Assembly: GCA_963794475.1 (NCBI GenBank)
Contig: CAWCDW010000008.1
Coordinates: 453,228 to 517,227, forward strand
DNA: 64,000 nucleotides
Direction: 5' to 3'
Origin: GAS188 sp963794475
GTDB taxonomy: Bacteria > Pseudomonadota > Alphaproteobacteria > Rhizobiales > Beijerinckiaceae
The position numbers were made by a program, and so were the translations under genes. The notes beneath the pieces were generated by a model, which had not been told where the DNA came from, made no database searches, and worked only from the letters and a program-made list of their open reading frames with translations. Positions 54,778 to 63,563 of the stretch are shown here, in pieces (position 1 is the first letter of the stretch; each line of letters starts with the position of its first letter).

Positions 54778-57045
54778 TCACGCGCCATGATGGGCTGGCG
54801 CGCCCGCCTTGCCAAGCTTTCTCCCGCCCTCCGCGTTGCCCTTCGCCGCACTGAAGCGCCGGACCACATTCTCGAGCAGGCGCGACACCGGCCCCTCGAA
54901 GCCCTCGCGCCACAAGCTGCCGCAAAAGGTGATCGAGCCGACGGAGAACACAGCCCCGCCCGAAGGCGTGTCGAAATACACGATCTCGGCCCGCTTGAGC
55001 TCGTTCGGCGGCTCGCCCGAAACGGTATGGAGATGCGACAAAAGCTCCTCCGGCACGGTAACGAAAGAGGCCGGCGGGTCCTCCGAGCGCGCCAGAATCA
55101 CGGCGTTCTCCGGCGTGCCGAGCGCCTTGTCGGCGCGATCCATCTCGAAGCCCGCCGCTCCGCCGCCCGAGAGGCCGTAATCGCCGATGATCTCATCCTC
55201 GATGCCCTCGAAGATCCAAGCGTTCGCCGGATCGCGGGACGCCGGCAAGCGCCGATAATGCGTGCCTTCGAAAAGGCCCTGGCCCGAGAAGCCGACGCCG
55301 GCGAGCATTTGCGGCGGGCGCCGGTTGCGGCGCCACAAGCCGCCGAACTCGCCGTCGAGCGCGTGGTAGTATTCGCCGGGCTCCGCCGCCCAGGCGCGAA
55401 TGCCGCCCTCGGCGCGGCGCAGCTCGATCACATGGGGCATCCCCTGCGTGCGCGCGATGCGCCAATAGAATCCGTTACCGCCGAGATAGGCGAGCTTGCC
55501 GCCCGCGCCCGTGTAATTCTGCAAGGCATCGAGCGTGCGCAGCGTATGGTACTCGGGATGTGACCCGGTCAGCACGCAAGGATACGGCGCGATGAGCTTT
55601 TCGCCCTCATCGTCGAGATCCTCATCGGTCACGATGTCGAAGGCAAAGCCCTTCTCCTCGAGCCAGGCGAGGATATGGGTGTCGGCGGGGAAATGGCGGA
55701 GCCCGGAGCCTCGCGCATCGTTGAAAGTAAGGAAGCCCGGCCGCATGGTGAGGATCGGCCGGCGGCGCGAAGTGAAGCCGATGCCCGAGCCATCGGCATG
55801 GCGGTTATAGGTCGAGGCGCCATAGATCGGATGCTGATCGGGATTGTGCGGATACGCGCCCCAATCGGCGACGCGTCGGTGATAGGCCTCATCCGCATTG
55901 CCGCGCGCGTGGTTGGCATAGGCCTGGTAAGTGAACGTCGAGGCGAGGAAAGCGATCGGGGCAAACGGGCCTTGCCGGGGCGGAAGGACGTAAAAGGGCA
56001 ACCAATCCTCGCCCGTTTCGCATTTGAGATGGAACGCATAGGCGCCGCTCTTCAAGCCGGACGGAACCGTCCAAGTGAAGCTCGGTTCCCAGCCGCAATC
56101 GTCGAGATCGTCGTCATGGAAATGGATGGCGCCATAATCTTGGGGGGCGTGCCGCCAGCACATCTCGCGCCCGCTCCAGCGAGCGCCGACGACTGCACGC
56201 GTCGGCAGATTGACGAGCCGGCCATGGCACGCCTGTGGCCCGACATCGGTGATTTCTTGCGTGTCGATGCCGAGGGAAAAATCCCATCCGGCGAGAAGCT
56301 GGGCGCCGAGCTCGTGCATCGGCGACAGCGGGCGCGGAAAGGCTTCGATGATGGCGCCGAGAAGCGCCGGGTCCTCGATCTTTCCGGTGAAATGGCGAAA
56401 GGGCGCGTCCTTGCGCTCCGCTGCGACGAGCACACAAGCCTTCGAAGGTAAGGCGAGCCCTCGCGCTTGCGATCTCACGACGACGGACGATGTCTGGTCG
56501 AGCGCTTGTTGGCCGAGAACCACTCGTCCGGAAGCCGGATCGACGCTGAGCCACAGGCGATACCATTGGCCTGGCTTCATCGGCGTCTCGCCGCAAAGCC
56601 GCAATTCGCTCGAGCGCTTTTCGTGCGGTGTGAGGCGCGCCTCAGCGCCGCGCGGCCCGATCGACAACACGACCGCGCCCTCGTCGCCTTCGATCGCAAG
56701 GACGGCCTTTGGCTGTGCGTCGGCACGCGGCTCGGCACGAAGCTGGACAAGGGCGGTCAGGGTGAAAGGAAGGCTGGGGTCGCGCTCCGGCCCGCGTTTG
56801 ACGAGGGCGTATGAGCCGAGGCGGATCTCCTGGCGTCTGCCTTCGAAGCTTTCCGCGAAAACGCGCGACAAATCCTCGAAGCGCATTCCCGGGCCCGCGG
56901 GATTGGGATCCCCGCTCATGATCCGCACGAGGCGTGCTCGATAACGGCCGGCTTCGCGCAGGCTCACATGCGTGACGAAGGCCTCGCCCGGACGGTGCGA
57001 GAAACGGTCGAGATAACCGGTGATCGGCAGTTCGGCGGCGTTCAT
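54778..57045 (-). CDS. N,N-dimethylformamidase large-subunit-like amidohydrolase
   Basis: A 755-residue protein matching the N,N-dimethylformamidase beta (large) subunit over its full length (about 760 residues in Paracoccus). That enzyme hydrolyses small amides and needs a mononuclear iron bound by Tyr and Glu residues. Candidate ligands lie in STFTYQAY, GASTYNRH and GSHPEYH, but I cannot assign them without alignment. An N-terminal beta-rich domain (1-~290) precedes the catalytic part with GGKLAYLGGNGFYWR. The small alpha subunit (about 130 residues) is not encoded next to it. It is followed by the class II aldolase and faces the peptide-importer operon. The substrate is probably an amide other than dimethylformamide. 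Confidence 0.85.
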   Translation of the reverse strand: MNAAELPITGYLDRFSHRPGEAFVTHVSLREAGRYRARLVRIMSGDPNPAGPGMRFEDLSRVFAESFEGRRQEIRLGSYALVKRGPERDPSLPFTLTALVQLRAEPRADAQPKAVLAIEGDEGAVVLSIGPRGAEARLTPHEKRSSELRLCGETPMKPGQWYRLWLSVDPASGRVVLGQQALDQTSSVVVRSQARGLALPSKACVLVAAERKDAPFRHFTGKIEDPALLGAIIEAFPRPLSPMHELGAQLLAGWDFSLGIDTQEITDVGPQACHGRLVNLPTRAVVGARWSGREMCWRHAPQDYGAIHFHDDDLDDCGWEPSFTWTVPSGLKSGAYAFHLKCETGEDWLPFYVLPPRQGPFAPIAFLASTFTYQAYANHARGNADEAYHRRVADWGAYPHNPDQHPIYGASTYNRHADGSGIGFTSRRRPILTMRPGFLTFNDARGSGLRHFPADTHILAWLEEKGFAFDIVTDEDLDDEGEKLIAPYPCVLTGSHPEYHTLRTLDALQNYTGAGGKLAYLGGNGFYWRIARTQGMPHVIELRRAEGGIRAWAAEPGEYYHALDGEFGGLWRRNRRPPQMLAGVGFSGQGLFEGTHYRRLPASRDPANAWIFEGIEDEIIGDYGLSGGGAAGFEMDRADKALGTPENAVILARSEDPPASFVTVPEELLSHLHTVSGEPPNELKRAEIVYFDTPSGGAVFSVGSITFCGSLWREGFEGPVSRLLENVVRRFSAAKGNAEGGRKLGKAGAPAHHGA

Positions 57046-57213
57046 CTTGCGCCCTTCGTTGAGTTATCCACGGCGACCGGCGCTGCAGGCGGATGCTTCA
57101 TGGCCGGGCCGAAAGCTTTAGGCGAGAGCGCCGGCGCAAGCAAAACTTGACCGCGGGCGCGCGCCTCCGCAGACTTCGCGCCGGCTCCCGAACCCGCAGC
57201 GCCGGAGGTGACC

Positions 57214-58818
57214 ATGGCACGAACGCTTTCGACACCGATGGGCCTCTTTTTCCCGAAGGGCATTTTGGCCCCGATAGGTTTCTTGGCCGGCCTGGCCTTT
57301 GCGCCGCCATCCCACGCGGCGCCCTTCAAATGCCCGCATGTGGGCGGCGACTTCGTTTTCGGCCAGGAGGCGAATGTCAACAGCCTCGACCAGATGACCT
57401 CCTCGACGATCTCCACGCGCAATATCGCGATGAACATCTTCGAAACCTTGATGACGCGCGATGAGAACAACCGCCCGATCCTCGATCTCGCCGCCTCGAT
57501 GGAGGAATCGCCGGACCATCTGACCTACAGCTTCAAGCTCCGCCAAGGCATCAAATTCCACAACGGCAAGCCGCTGACCTCGGCCGACGTCGCGGCTTCC
57601 TTCGAGCGCTACAACAAGGTGGGCTTGATCCGCTCCATGCTGGCGAATGTGGATCGTTGGGAGACGCCCGATCCGCAAAGCTTCGTGGTGCATATGAAGA
57701 AGGCGCAGCCGACCTTCATCGATCAATTGAGCTCGTTCAGCGTGCCGATCGTCATTTTTCCGGCGGAGGAGAAGGACGCCCCGCCCCAGCAGCTCAAGGC
57801 GATCGGCACCGGCCCCTGGGAGCTCGTCGATTTCGTGCCGGGGAGCTTCGTCAAGCTGAAGCGCTATGAAGGCTATGTGCCCAATGCGAGCTTCGAGGAT
57901 CGCACGGGCTTCGGCGGCTACAAGCAGGCCTGTTTCGACACGGTGACTTTCCGCATCGTCACCGAGCCTGGAGCGCGCGTCGCGGGCTTGAAGACGGGCG
58001 AGCTCAGCGGGGTCGAGGATGTGCCGACGAAGGCCGTCGCCGATCTGAAGAACGACAAGAACATTACCCTCCTGCCCTTGAACAATTGGTGGATCCAGAT
58101 CGCTCTGCCGAACGCCTCGAAGCCGCCGACCGACAATCTCGATTTCCGCAAGGCGGTGCAGGCGGCACTCGACATGGACGAGATCATGGATGCGGCATCC
58201 GACGGCAATTACAAGCTCAATGTCGGCTTTCAATATCCCAACCAGCCGACCTACACGGACGCCGGCAAGGAAACCTACAACCTGCATGACCAGGCGCTCG
58301 CCAAAAAATATCTGGAGAAATCCGGCTACAAGGGCGAGCCCGTCGTTCTTCTCACCAACCAGGATTACGCGCCGATGTATAATTCGGCGCTCGTCATGCA
58401 GCAGCAATTGCAGGCGATCGGCATCAAGGCCGAGCTCAAGGTCACCGACTGGCCGACCTCGGTCAACATGGCGCTCAAACCCGATACCGGCTGGAATTTC
58501 TTCTATACCGGCTGGGGCACGCAGCCGGCGCTCGGGCCGCTCGACACCATGGCGTTTTTGGCGCCCCCTTCCTCCCTCTACATGCCGAAGGACGGCAAGG
58601 ACGATCCCGACCTCGTCGCCGATTGGAACGACATGAACACCAAGACCACCCCCGAAGCCCGCCAGGACGCCTTCGCGCGCACGCAAAAGCTCGTGCTCGA
58701 GCGCGTCTACGCCGTGCCTTTCGGCTCCTTCACCAAGGTCCAGGCGACGCGCGCCAATGTGCAAGGCTTCAAGCCGTTCCGCATTCCGCGCCTGTCGAAT
58801 GTGTGGTTCGCGAATTGA
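57214..58818 (+). CDS. Peptide/amide ABC importer, substrate-binding protein (DppA-like)
   Basis: A 534-residue periplasmic binding protein of the family 5 solute-binding type. The signal peptide spans residues 1-~37 and ends in SHAA. The lobe motifs QGIKFHNGKPLTSADV and GTGPWEL are typical of DppA/OppA. The ATG at 57214 has GGAGG 5 bases before it; a GTG at 57208 is within that site. It is the first gene of an importer operon with two permeases and an ATPase. The shared, divergent promoter region with the amidase-like gene suggests that the ligand is an amide or modified peptide. Confidence 0.94.
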   Translation: MARTLSTPMGLFFPKGILAPIGFLAGLAFAPPSHAAPFKCPHVGGDFVFGQEANVNSLDQMTSSTISTRNIAMNIFETLMTRDENNRPILDLAASMEESPDHLTYSFKLRQGIKFHNGKPLTSADVAASFERYNKVGLIRSMLANVDRWETPDPQSFVVHMKKAQPTFIDQLSSFSVPIVIFPAEEKDAPPQQLKAIGTGPWELVDFVPGSFVKLKRYEGYVPNASFEDRTGFGGYKQACFDTVTFRIVTEPGARVAGLKTGELSGVEDVPTKAVADLKNDKNITLLPLNNWWIQIALPNASKPPTDNLDFRKAVQAALDMDEIMDAASDGNYKLNVGFQYPNQPTYTDAGKETYNLHDQALAKKYLEKSGYKGEPVVLLTNQDYAPMYNSALVMQQQLQAIGIKAELKVTDWPTSVNMALKPDTGWNFFYTGWGTQPALGPLDTMAFLAPPSSLYMPKDGKDDPDLVADWNDMNTKTTPEARQDAFARTQKLVLERVYAVPFGSFTKVQATRANVQGFKPFRIPRLSNVWFAN

Positions 58819-58946
58819 AAACCTCGACGCCAAGTGAATGCCGGTCCGTGTGAAGGGATGAGCCGCCGGGTAAGGCGGCGCGCCATCCCTCTCGGGCCGG
58901 CGCCCTTGAGAGGGCATGACGGCGCATCCGGCGAGCGGGGCCGATC

Positions 58947-59897
58947 GTGACGCGCCTCATCCTGCGGCGCTTTGCGAGCGCGCTGCCGATCCTTTTGATG
59001 GTGAGCCTCATCACCTTCGGGCTGATGCGCCTCATCCCCGGCGACCCTTCGGCGGTGATCGCGGGCTTGAGCGCCACGCCCGAGCAAGTAGCGGCGATCC
59101 GCTCCGATCTCGGGCTCGATCAACCGCTGCCGATCCAGCTTTGGCGCTGGTATGTCGGGCTCCTGCATGGCGATCTCGGGCGCTCGCTCCTCCTCGGCCA
59201 GCCGGTCGTCGAGGCGACCTTCCTGCGCTTGCCGGTGACCTTGGCGCTCTCCGCCTACGCGCTCGTGATCACGCTGCTGCTCGGCCTCGCGAGCGGCATC
59301 ATCGCCGCGCTTCGGCAAAACTCATGGGTGGATCAGGCCGCCATGGTGGCCGCCATGCTCGGCATCTCGATGCCGAGCTTCTGGCTCGGCCTCTTGATGA
59401 TCCTCGTGTTCGCCGTCAACCTCCACTGGCTGCCGACCGGCGGCTACATCGCCTTCAGCGACGACCCTGTCGGCTGGCTGCGCACTTCGACCATGCCGGC
59501 GATCTCGCTCGCCCTGCTGCAAGCGGGCTTGCTCGCGCGCATCACGCGCTCGACGATGCTCGAGGTGCTCCGACAGGATTATATCCGCACCGCGCGCGCC
59601 AAGGGCCTGCCGCGCCATCTCGTCGTCTTCAAGCATGCGCTTTCAAACGCACTGATCCCGATCACCACGGTAATCGGGATCACAGTGAGCCTCCTCATCT
59701 CCACCTCGGTGGTCACCGAGACCCTGTTTTCCATCCCTGGCATCGGCCAATTGCTCACCCAAGCGGTGCTCAATCGCGACTATCCGATGGTGCAAGGCGG
59801 GCTCTTGATCGTCACCGGCCTCCTGGTGATCGTGAACCTCGTTGTGGACATCGGTTACGCGCTCCTCGATCCGCGAGTCCGGTATGATCCCGCCTGA
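58947..59897 (+). CDS. Peptide-type ABC importer, permease (DppB-like)
   Basis: A 316-residue inner-membrane permease with six hydrophobic segments. The GDLGRSLL block after helix 1 and the EAA loop DYIRTARAKGLPRHLVVFKHAL are diagnostic of the OppB/DppB group. The start is a GTG at 58947 with GAGCGGGG upstream. It overlaps the DppC-like gene by 14 bases. It belongs to the same operon as the binding protein at 57.2 kb. Confidence 0.93.
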   Translation: MTRLILRRFASALPILLMVSLITFGLMRLIPGDPSAVIAGLSATPEQVAAIRSDLGLDQPLPIQLWRWYVGLLHGDLGRSLLLGQPVVEATFLRLPVTLALSAYALVITLLLGLASGIIAALRQNSWVDQAAMVAAMLGISMPSFWLGLLMILVFAVNLHWLPTGGYIAFSDDPVGWLRTSTMPAISLALLQAGLLARITRSTMLEVLRQDYIRTARAKGLPRHLVVFKHALSNALIPITTVIGITVSLLISTSVVTETLFSIPGIGQLLTQAVLNRDYPMVQGGLLIVTGLLVIVNLVVDIGYALLDPRVRYDPA

Positions 59898-60792
59898 GCT
59901 TCGCGCCGAGGCGCCCGCCGAGGCGGCCGTGGAGGCGCGGGGGCACCGCGGGCGCCTTTTCGTCGTCACGCTCGGCCGCCTCCTGCGTCACCGGCTCTTT
60001 CTCACGGGGCTTTGCCTCTTCGGCATCATCCTCATCGCCGCGGCTTTGGCGCCGCTCATCGCGCCCGAGGACCCGGACCGGCTCGCGATGCGCTTCAAAT
60101 TCCTGCCGCCGAGCGCCGAGCACCCCTTCGGCACGGATAATTTCGGGCGCAGTCAATGGTCGCGCGTGATTTACGGCGCCCAGCTCTCGATCGCCATGGG
60201 CCTTGCGGTCGTTGCCCTCAACGCCGTGTTCGGCACGCTCATCGGCGCGCTCGCAGGATATTTCCGCCGTCTCGACAATCCGATCATGCGCGTCAACGAC
60301 GCCCTCATGGCGTTCCCGGCGATTTTTCTCGCCCTCGGCATCACGGCCGTGCTCGGTCCTTCGACGATCGACGTCGTGATCGCGCTCGCCATCGCCTATA
60401 TCCCGCGCACGGCGCGCATCGTGCGCGCTTCGGTGATCGTGCTGCGCGAGATGGAATATGTGCAGGCCGCGATTGCCGCCGGCGCGGGGCATTGGCGCAT
60501 CTTGCGCCACCACATCCTGCCGAACGCCATGGCGCCGCTGATCGTGCAGCTGAGCTTTCTCTTCGCCTATGCGGTCTTGTCCGAGGCGACGCTGAGCTTC
60601 CTCGGCCTCGGCGCCGTGCCGCCGACGCCGACCTGGGGCAATATCATGGCGCAAGGGCGCCAATACATGACGGAGGCGCCCTGGATCATCACCATCCCTG
60701 GCGTGGCTTTGATGATCACCGTGCTCGGCCTCAATCTTCTCGGCGACGGCTTGCGCGATGTGCTGGACCCGAGACTCAGGGTCCAGCCATGA
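59884..60792 (+). CDS. Peptide-type ABC importer, permease (DppC-like)
   Basis: A 302-residue permease with the OppC/DppC block PPSAEHPFGTDNFGRSQWSR and EAA loop EYVQAAIAAGAGHWRILRHHILPN. An N-terminal cytoplasmic tail of ~30 residues precedes the first helix. The ATG at 59884 lies within the end of the preceding permease gene. Its stop overlaps the next ATPase start by four bases (ATGA). Together with that gene it shows the importer operon is intact up to base ~60,880. Confidence 0.93.
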   Translation: MIPPELRAEAPAEAAVEARGHRGRLFVVTLGRLLRHRLFLTGLCLFGIILIAAALAPLIAPEDPDRLAMRFKFLPPSAEHPFGTDNFGRSQWSRVIYGAQLSIAMGLAVVALNAVFGTLIGALAGYFRRLDNPIMRVNDALMAFPAIFLALGITAVLGPSTIDVVIALAIAYIPRTARIVRASVIVLREMEYVQAAIAAGAGHWRILRHHILPNAMAPLIVQLSFLFAYAVLSEATLSFLGLGAVPPTPTWGNIMAQGRQYMTEAPWIITIPGVALMITVLGLNLLGDGLRDVLDPRLRVQP

Positions 60793-60887
60793 GCCTTCTC
60801 GAGGTCAAAGGCCTCACCACCGCCTTCAAGACCGGGCGCGGCGAGATCACGGCCATCGAGGATGTGAGCTTCACGCTCGCGCAAGGC
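60789..60887 (+). pseudogene. Start of ABC importer ATPase gene, cut at the contig junction
   Basis: Only ~33 codons of an Opp/Dpp ATPase are present: MSLLEVKGLT, then IEDVSFTLAQG. In intact members the next residues lead to Walker A (GESGSGK). Here the frame instead continues into sequence belonging to the reverse strand of a GH54 gene. The break is at ~60,881-60,890. The rest of the gene, and probably a second ATPase, lie on the true genomic neighbour, which is missing from this window. This is most likely an assembly artefact and not a real pseudogene. Confidence 0.85.
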
Positions 60888-60890
60888 GTA
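60881..60890. other. Junction between two unrelated sequence sources
   Basis: To the left are alphaproteobacterial importer genes; to the right, GH54 lipoproteins of a myxobacterial type. The left ATPase gene (plus strand) stops being recognisable at GCAAGGCG (60881-60888), and the right GH54 gene (minus strand) stops being recognisable after Tyr184, whose codon is 60888-60890. Both are cut at the same place and no mobile element lies there. Exact position is uncertain by a few bases. Confidence 0.85.
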
Positions 60891-61439
60891 GCCCACCCCG
60901 GGGACGATGTGGATGCCGTAGACCGCGTGGCCATTGAACATGGCAGGGGCAGACTTGGCGTTCGCCTCGTTGTCGGGCGTCGTCTTGGCGCCGCCCGCGG
61001 GCGCCTTGGTCAGGTGGTTGCCCATGCCCGTCTGGTCATAGATGATCGAGACGGTGCAGGCGTCGGTGCCGCAGAAGCTGTCCTGGTCGGCCGCGTTCGC
61101 GTAGCCGCCGGCGGTGAGGACCTTGATGTCCTTGGTGGTGCCGTCCACCGTCTTCTTGACCTGATAGAGCGGCCCGTCATAGGCCGCGTAGAGAGCCCGA
61201 ACCATGCTGTGGGCCGCGATGCAGCCGCCGCCGTCGGCAGCGTAGATGTCGCAAGGTCCACCGCTCGGACCGCTGGTGGTCGTCGCCGTTCCGGTGCACG
61301 TCCTCGTGGTGACCGGAGCACCGCCAGTCCCCGAGGACACCGCTCCATCGGAGGTGTCCGCCGTGATCTTACAGCCCAGGACGGAGGCGCCCAGGACGGC
61401 CAGCAGCGAGAGCTCGTTCCAAAAGTTTTTTGTTCTCAT
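60888..61439 (-). CDS. GH54 alpha-L-arabinofuranosidase-type lipoprotein, C-terminus missing
   Basis: N-terminal 184 residues of a secreted lipoprotein. The lipobox ends at C23 (SVLGC). A short Thr/Gly/Ser linker leads to a GH54 catalytic domain starting at about residue 63 with GPCDIYAADG, then the DGPLYQVKK, GGYANAADQDSFC and SIIYDQTGMGNHLTKAPAGG blocks known from fungal AbfB. Both catalytic residues would lie further on, in the part lost at the junction. The apparent frame continuing to 60567 is read-through into unrelated DNA. It is paralogous to the gene at 61.6-63.6 kb. Family activity is release of arabinose from arabinoxylan or arabinan. Confidence 0.82.
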
Positions 61440-61514
61440 AGGGATAACTAGAATTGTCCGAAACGACGATTCTTGTTACCGAAAGTTCCTCGGCACCGCC
61501 AGCCCACACGCAAA

Positions 61515-61546
61515 AACCCCGCTGACCTGCGACGGCCAGCGGGGTT
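61515..61546 (-). terminator. Rho-independent terminator of the upstream GH54 gene
   Basis: A perfect 10-bp stem (AACCCCGCTG / CAGCGGGGTT) with a 12-base loop. On the minus strand it is followed by a short T-run (TTTTTGCG). It lies ~53 bases past the stop of the 61599-63563 gene and before the next GH54 gene, so the two are separate transcripts. I saw no terminator of this quality in the first 60 kb. Confidence 0.85.
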
Positions 61547-61598
61547 GGGTACGCGAGGGTGGCGCTACGGCTGCCCTACTTCTTGGACGTGCTCGTGC

Positions 61599-63563
61599 CT
61601 ACTGGCCGTACTTGGCGGCCTTGACGTTGTTGAAGATGAGGAGGTCGGTCGCGTTCGCCGGCGAGCCGTTGACGAGGGCGCCTTCGTAGAAGGTTCCGAA
61701 CGAGTTGTTGCTGTTGTCCCCGCCAACGCCGAGGACGATACCCCCGGCGTTGCCCCAGGTCTTCCCAGACGGAATGGTGCCGTCATAGGCCGTCGTCAGG
61801 TCGCTGGCGGTCTGCAAATCGGCCATCCGGAGGGCGTACTTCCCGACCGGCGTGTGGAGGACACCAAACGCGTAGGGAACCTTCATGGACGGGTTCATGC
61901 TGTTGGTGTTGCCCGTCGAGGACGCCGAGCCACCGGCCCAGACCCCCCCCTCGAAGTCGCCCATGAACCAGGGACCGGCGCCGGCGCCCTTGTCCCAGTA
62001 GCCGGTTCCGAGGAACAGGGTGTTCATCGTGACGTACTTGGTGGGATCGGGCGAGACGCTGCCAAAGTCCCAGCAGCATGCGGCGCCAGCGTGCGTCCCG
62101 TCGGCCAGCTCGTCAATCCCCTGGGCCGCGTTGCCCATCGGCACGTTCTTGGCCTTGAAATTCAAGGGAGTCCGATACCCCTCACGGACGTTCATGTAGA
62201 GCGCGTAGACCTTGTGTCCGTTGACCGTCAGCGACTTCTTGGTCGCGCTCGACTCGAAGTCCGTCATGGCCGCGTACGTTCCGCCGTTGGAGAGGCCCGC
62301 GGGGCCCACCTTGAGGTCGTTGCCGTTCCCGGACTGGTCATACAGCACCGAGAAGGTGCAGACCGAGGTGCCGCAGAACGTGTCCTGGGTGGCGGTGTCG
62401 GCGAAGCCGCCGACGCTGCCGATGTCCTTGGTCGTCCCGCCCGTGCCGGTGTTCATGGCCGAGCTGCCGCTCCGGACCTGGTAGAGAGGTCCGATGTACG
62501 ACTTGGAGAGGACGCGGATCGTGCTGTAGGCGGCCCCGCAGGCGTTACCCGCGGTGGCGTAGATGTCGCAGGGGCCGTCGGTGGCCGTCGAAGTTCCGCC
62601 GGTCCCGGTCGTGCCGCCAGTCGCCGACGTTCCGCCCGTCCCGGTCGTGCCGCCGGTCGCCTTGGCGCCGGCCATGCCGCCTGCCCCCGCCTTGCCGCCG
62701 GAGCCGCCCGTGGCGCTCGTGCCGCCGGTCCCGGTCGTGCCGCCGGTGCCCGGGTTGGTGCCGCCGGTGCCGGTCGTGCCGCCCGTGCTGGAGGTGCCCC
62801 CACTGCCCGTCGTGCCGCCGGTGGCCGTCGTGCCGCTCTTCTGCAGCACGATGGTCCCGGTCTCCTTCGGGGTGGTGCCGGTCGGGGTCAGCGTCAGCTG
62901 ATTTCCCGACACACAGTACGAATACGTCGTCGTGCCGTCGTTGGTGAGCGTGTTGCCCGACGCGACAAAGTTTCCGCTCGTCTGCGCGGCCGCGGTCACC
63001 CAGCCGAGCCCGCCCGACTGGTTGACGGTGGCAACGCAGTCACAACCGCCGCCGCTGGCGTCCGTGCAAGTCACGTCGCTGAAGCCCAACCCGCCGGCGA
63101 AGGGTCCCCCAATCCTCGCGCAGGTGGTGGTCGTCCCAGAAAGCATCAAGCAGCCGGGCGGCATCTTGACCTGTGCCGTGCCCGACGTCGTCGTGCCATC
63201 GGTGTACGTCCCGTCCGACTTGGCGGTCAACGTCCCGGTCACGGTGAGCGAGCCGGAGATCGTCACGTTGTTGCAAGTACGGGGATCGAGGCCTGCCAGC
63301 CCGATGTCCACGTTGCTGTCACTCAGCGTCAAGCACGACGAGCTCACATTCCAGGTGCCGACCACGCTGCCGCCGCAGGCCGTCCCGTTCGGGCACGACG
63401 GTCCGCCGCTTCCCCCGGTCCCGCTGTTGGTGCCGCCGGTGCCTGGCGTGCCGCCGCTGCTGGAGCTCCCGCCCGTGCCCGAATTCCCAAGAGAGGAGCT
63501 ACAGGCCCCGGAAATCATTGCGAATGCGGCCGTCATAGCCAGGAATACTGATTGAACCTTCAT
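61599..63563 (-). CDS. GH54 alpha-L-arabinofuranosidase-type lipoprotein with N-terminal domain
   Basis: A 654-residue lipoprotein: signal peptide with lipid Cys at C21 (ISGAC), Ser/Gly linker (22-55), a Cys-containing beta-rich domain (56-240) of unknown type, a Thr/Gly linker (244-329), and a GH54 domain (331-654). The catalytic nucleophile and acid are expected at E538 (WFMGDFEGG) and D616 (GVGGDNSN), aligned with E221 and D297 of Aspergillus AbfB. The frame is open upstream to 63716, but the ATG at 63563 has AAGGAG 8 bases away and starts the signal peptide. Codon choice and linker style are myxobacterial. The expected role is arabinose removal from plant hemicellulose on the cell surface. 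Confidence 0.88.
   Translation of the reverse strand: MKVQSVFLAMTAAFAMISGACSSSLGNSGTGGSSSSGGTPGTGGTNSGTGGSGGPSCPNGTACGGSVVGTWNVSSSCLTLSDSNVDIGLAGLDPRTCNNVTISGSLTVTGTLTAKSDGTYTDGTTTSGTAQVKMPPGCLMLSGTTTTCARIGGPFAGGLGFSDVTCTDASGGGCDCVATVNQSGGLGWVTAAAQTSGNFVASGNTLTNDGTTTYSYCVSGNQLTLTPTGTTPKETGTIVLQKSGTTATGGTTGSGGTSSTGGTTGTGGTNPGTGGTTGTGGTSATGGSGGKAGAGGMAGAKATGGTTGTGGTSATGGTTGTGGTSTATDGPCDIYATAGNACGAAYSTIRVLSKSYIGPLYQVRSGSSAMNTGTGGTTKDIGSVGGFADTATQDTFCGTSVCTFSVLYDQSGNGNDLKVGPAGLSNGGTYAAMTDFESSATKKSLTVNGHKVYALYMNVREGYRTPLNFKAKNVPMGNAAQGIDELADGTHAGAACCWDFGSVSPDPTKYVTMNTLFLGTGYWDKGAGAGPWFMGDFEGGVWAGGSASSTGNTNSMNPSMKVPYAFGVLHTPVGKYALRMADLQTASDLTTAYDGTIPSGKTWGNAGGIVLGVGGDNSNNSFGTFYEGALVNGSPANATDLLIFNNVKAAKYGQ
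62577..62834. repeat. Low-complexity Thr/Gly linker repeats in the GH54 gene
   Basis: 258 bases of imperfect repeats encode about 86 residues of (T)GTGG/GGTTGTGGT-type units, interrupted by one Lys/Ala/Met-containing stretch. Such linkers join domains in secreted myxobacterial proteins and are prone to length change and misassembly. Confidence 0.8.

Noticed and set aside
57118..58917. 599-codon open frame on the minus strand
   Set aside because: Antisense to the binding protein gene; no conserved motif.
60567..60887. C-terminal part of the GH54 frame at 60888-61439
   Set aside because: Beyond Tyr184 the translation is the reverse complement of importer genes, produced by read-through across the junction.
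61473..63551. 692-codon open frame on the plus strand
   Set aside because: It is the complement of the GH54 gene; its repeats mirror the Thr/Gly linker, while the minus-strand frame has signal peptide, lipobox and catalytic residues.
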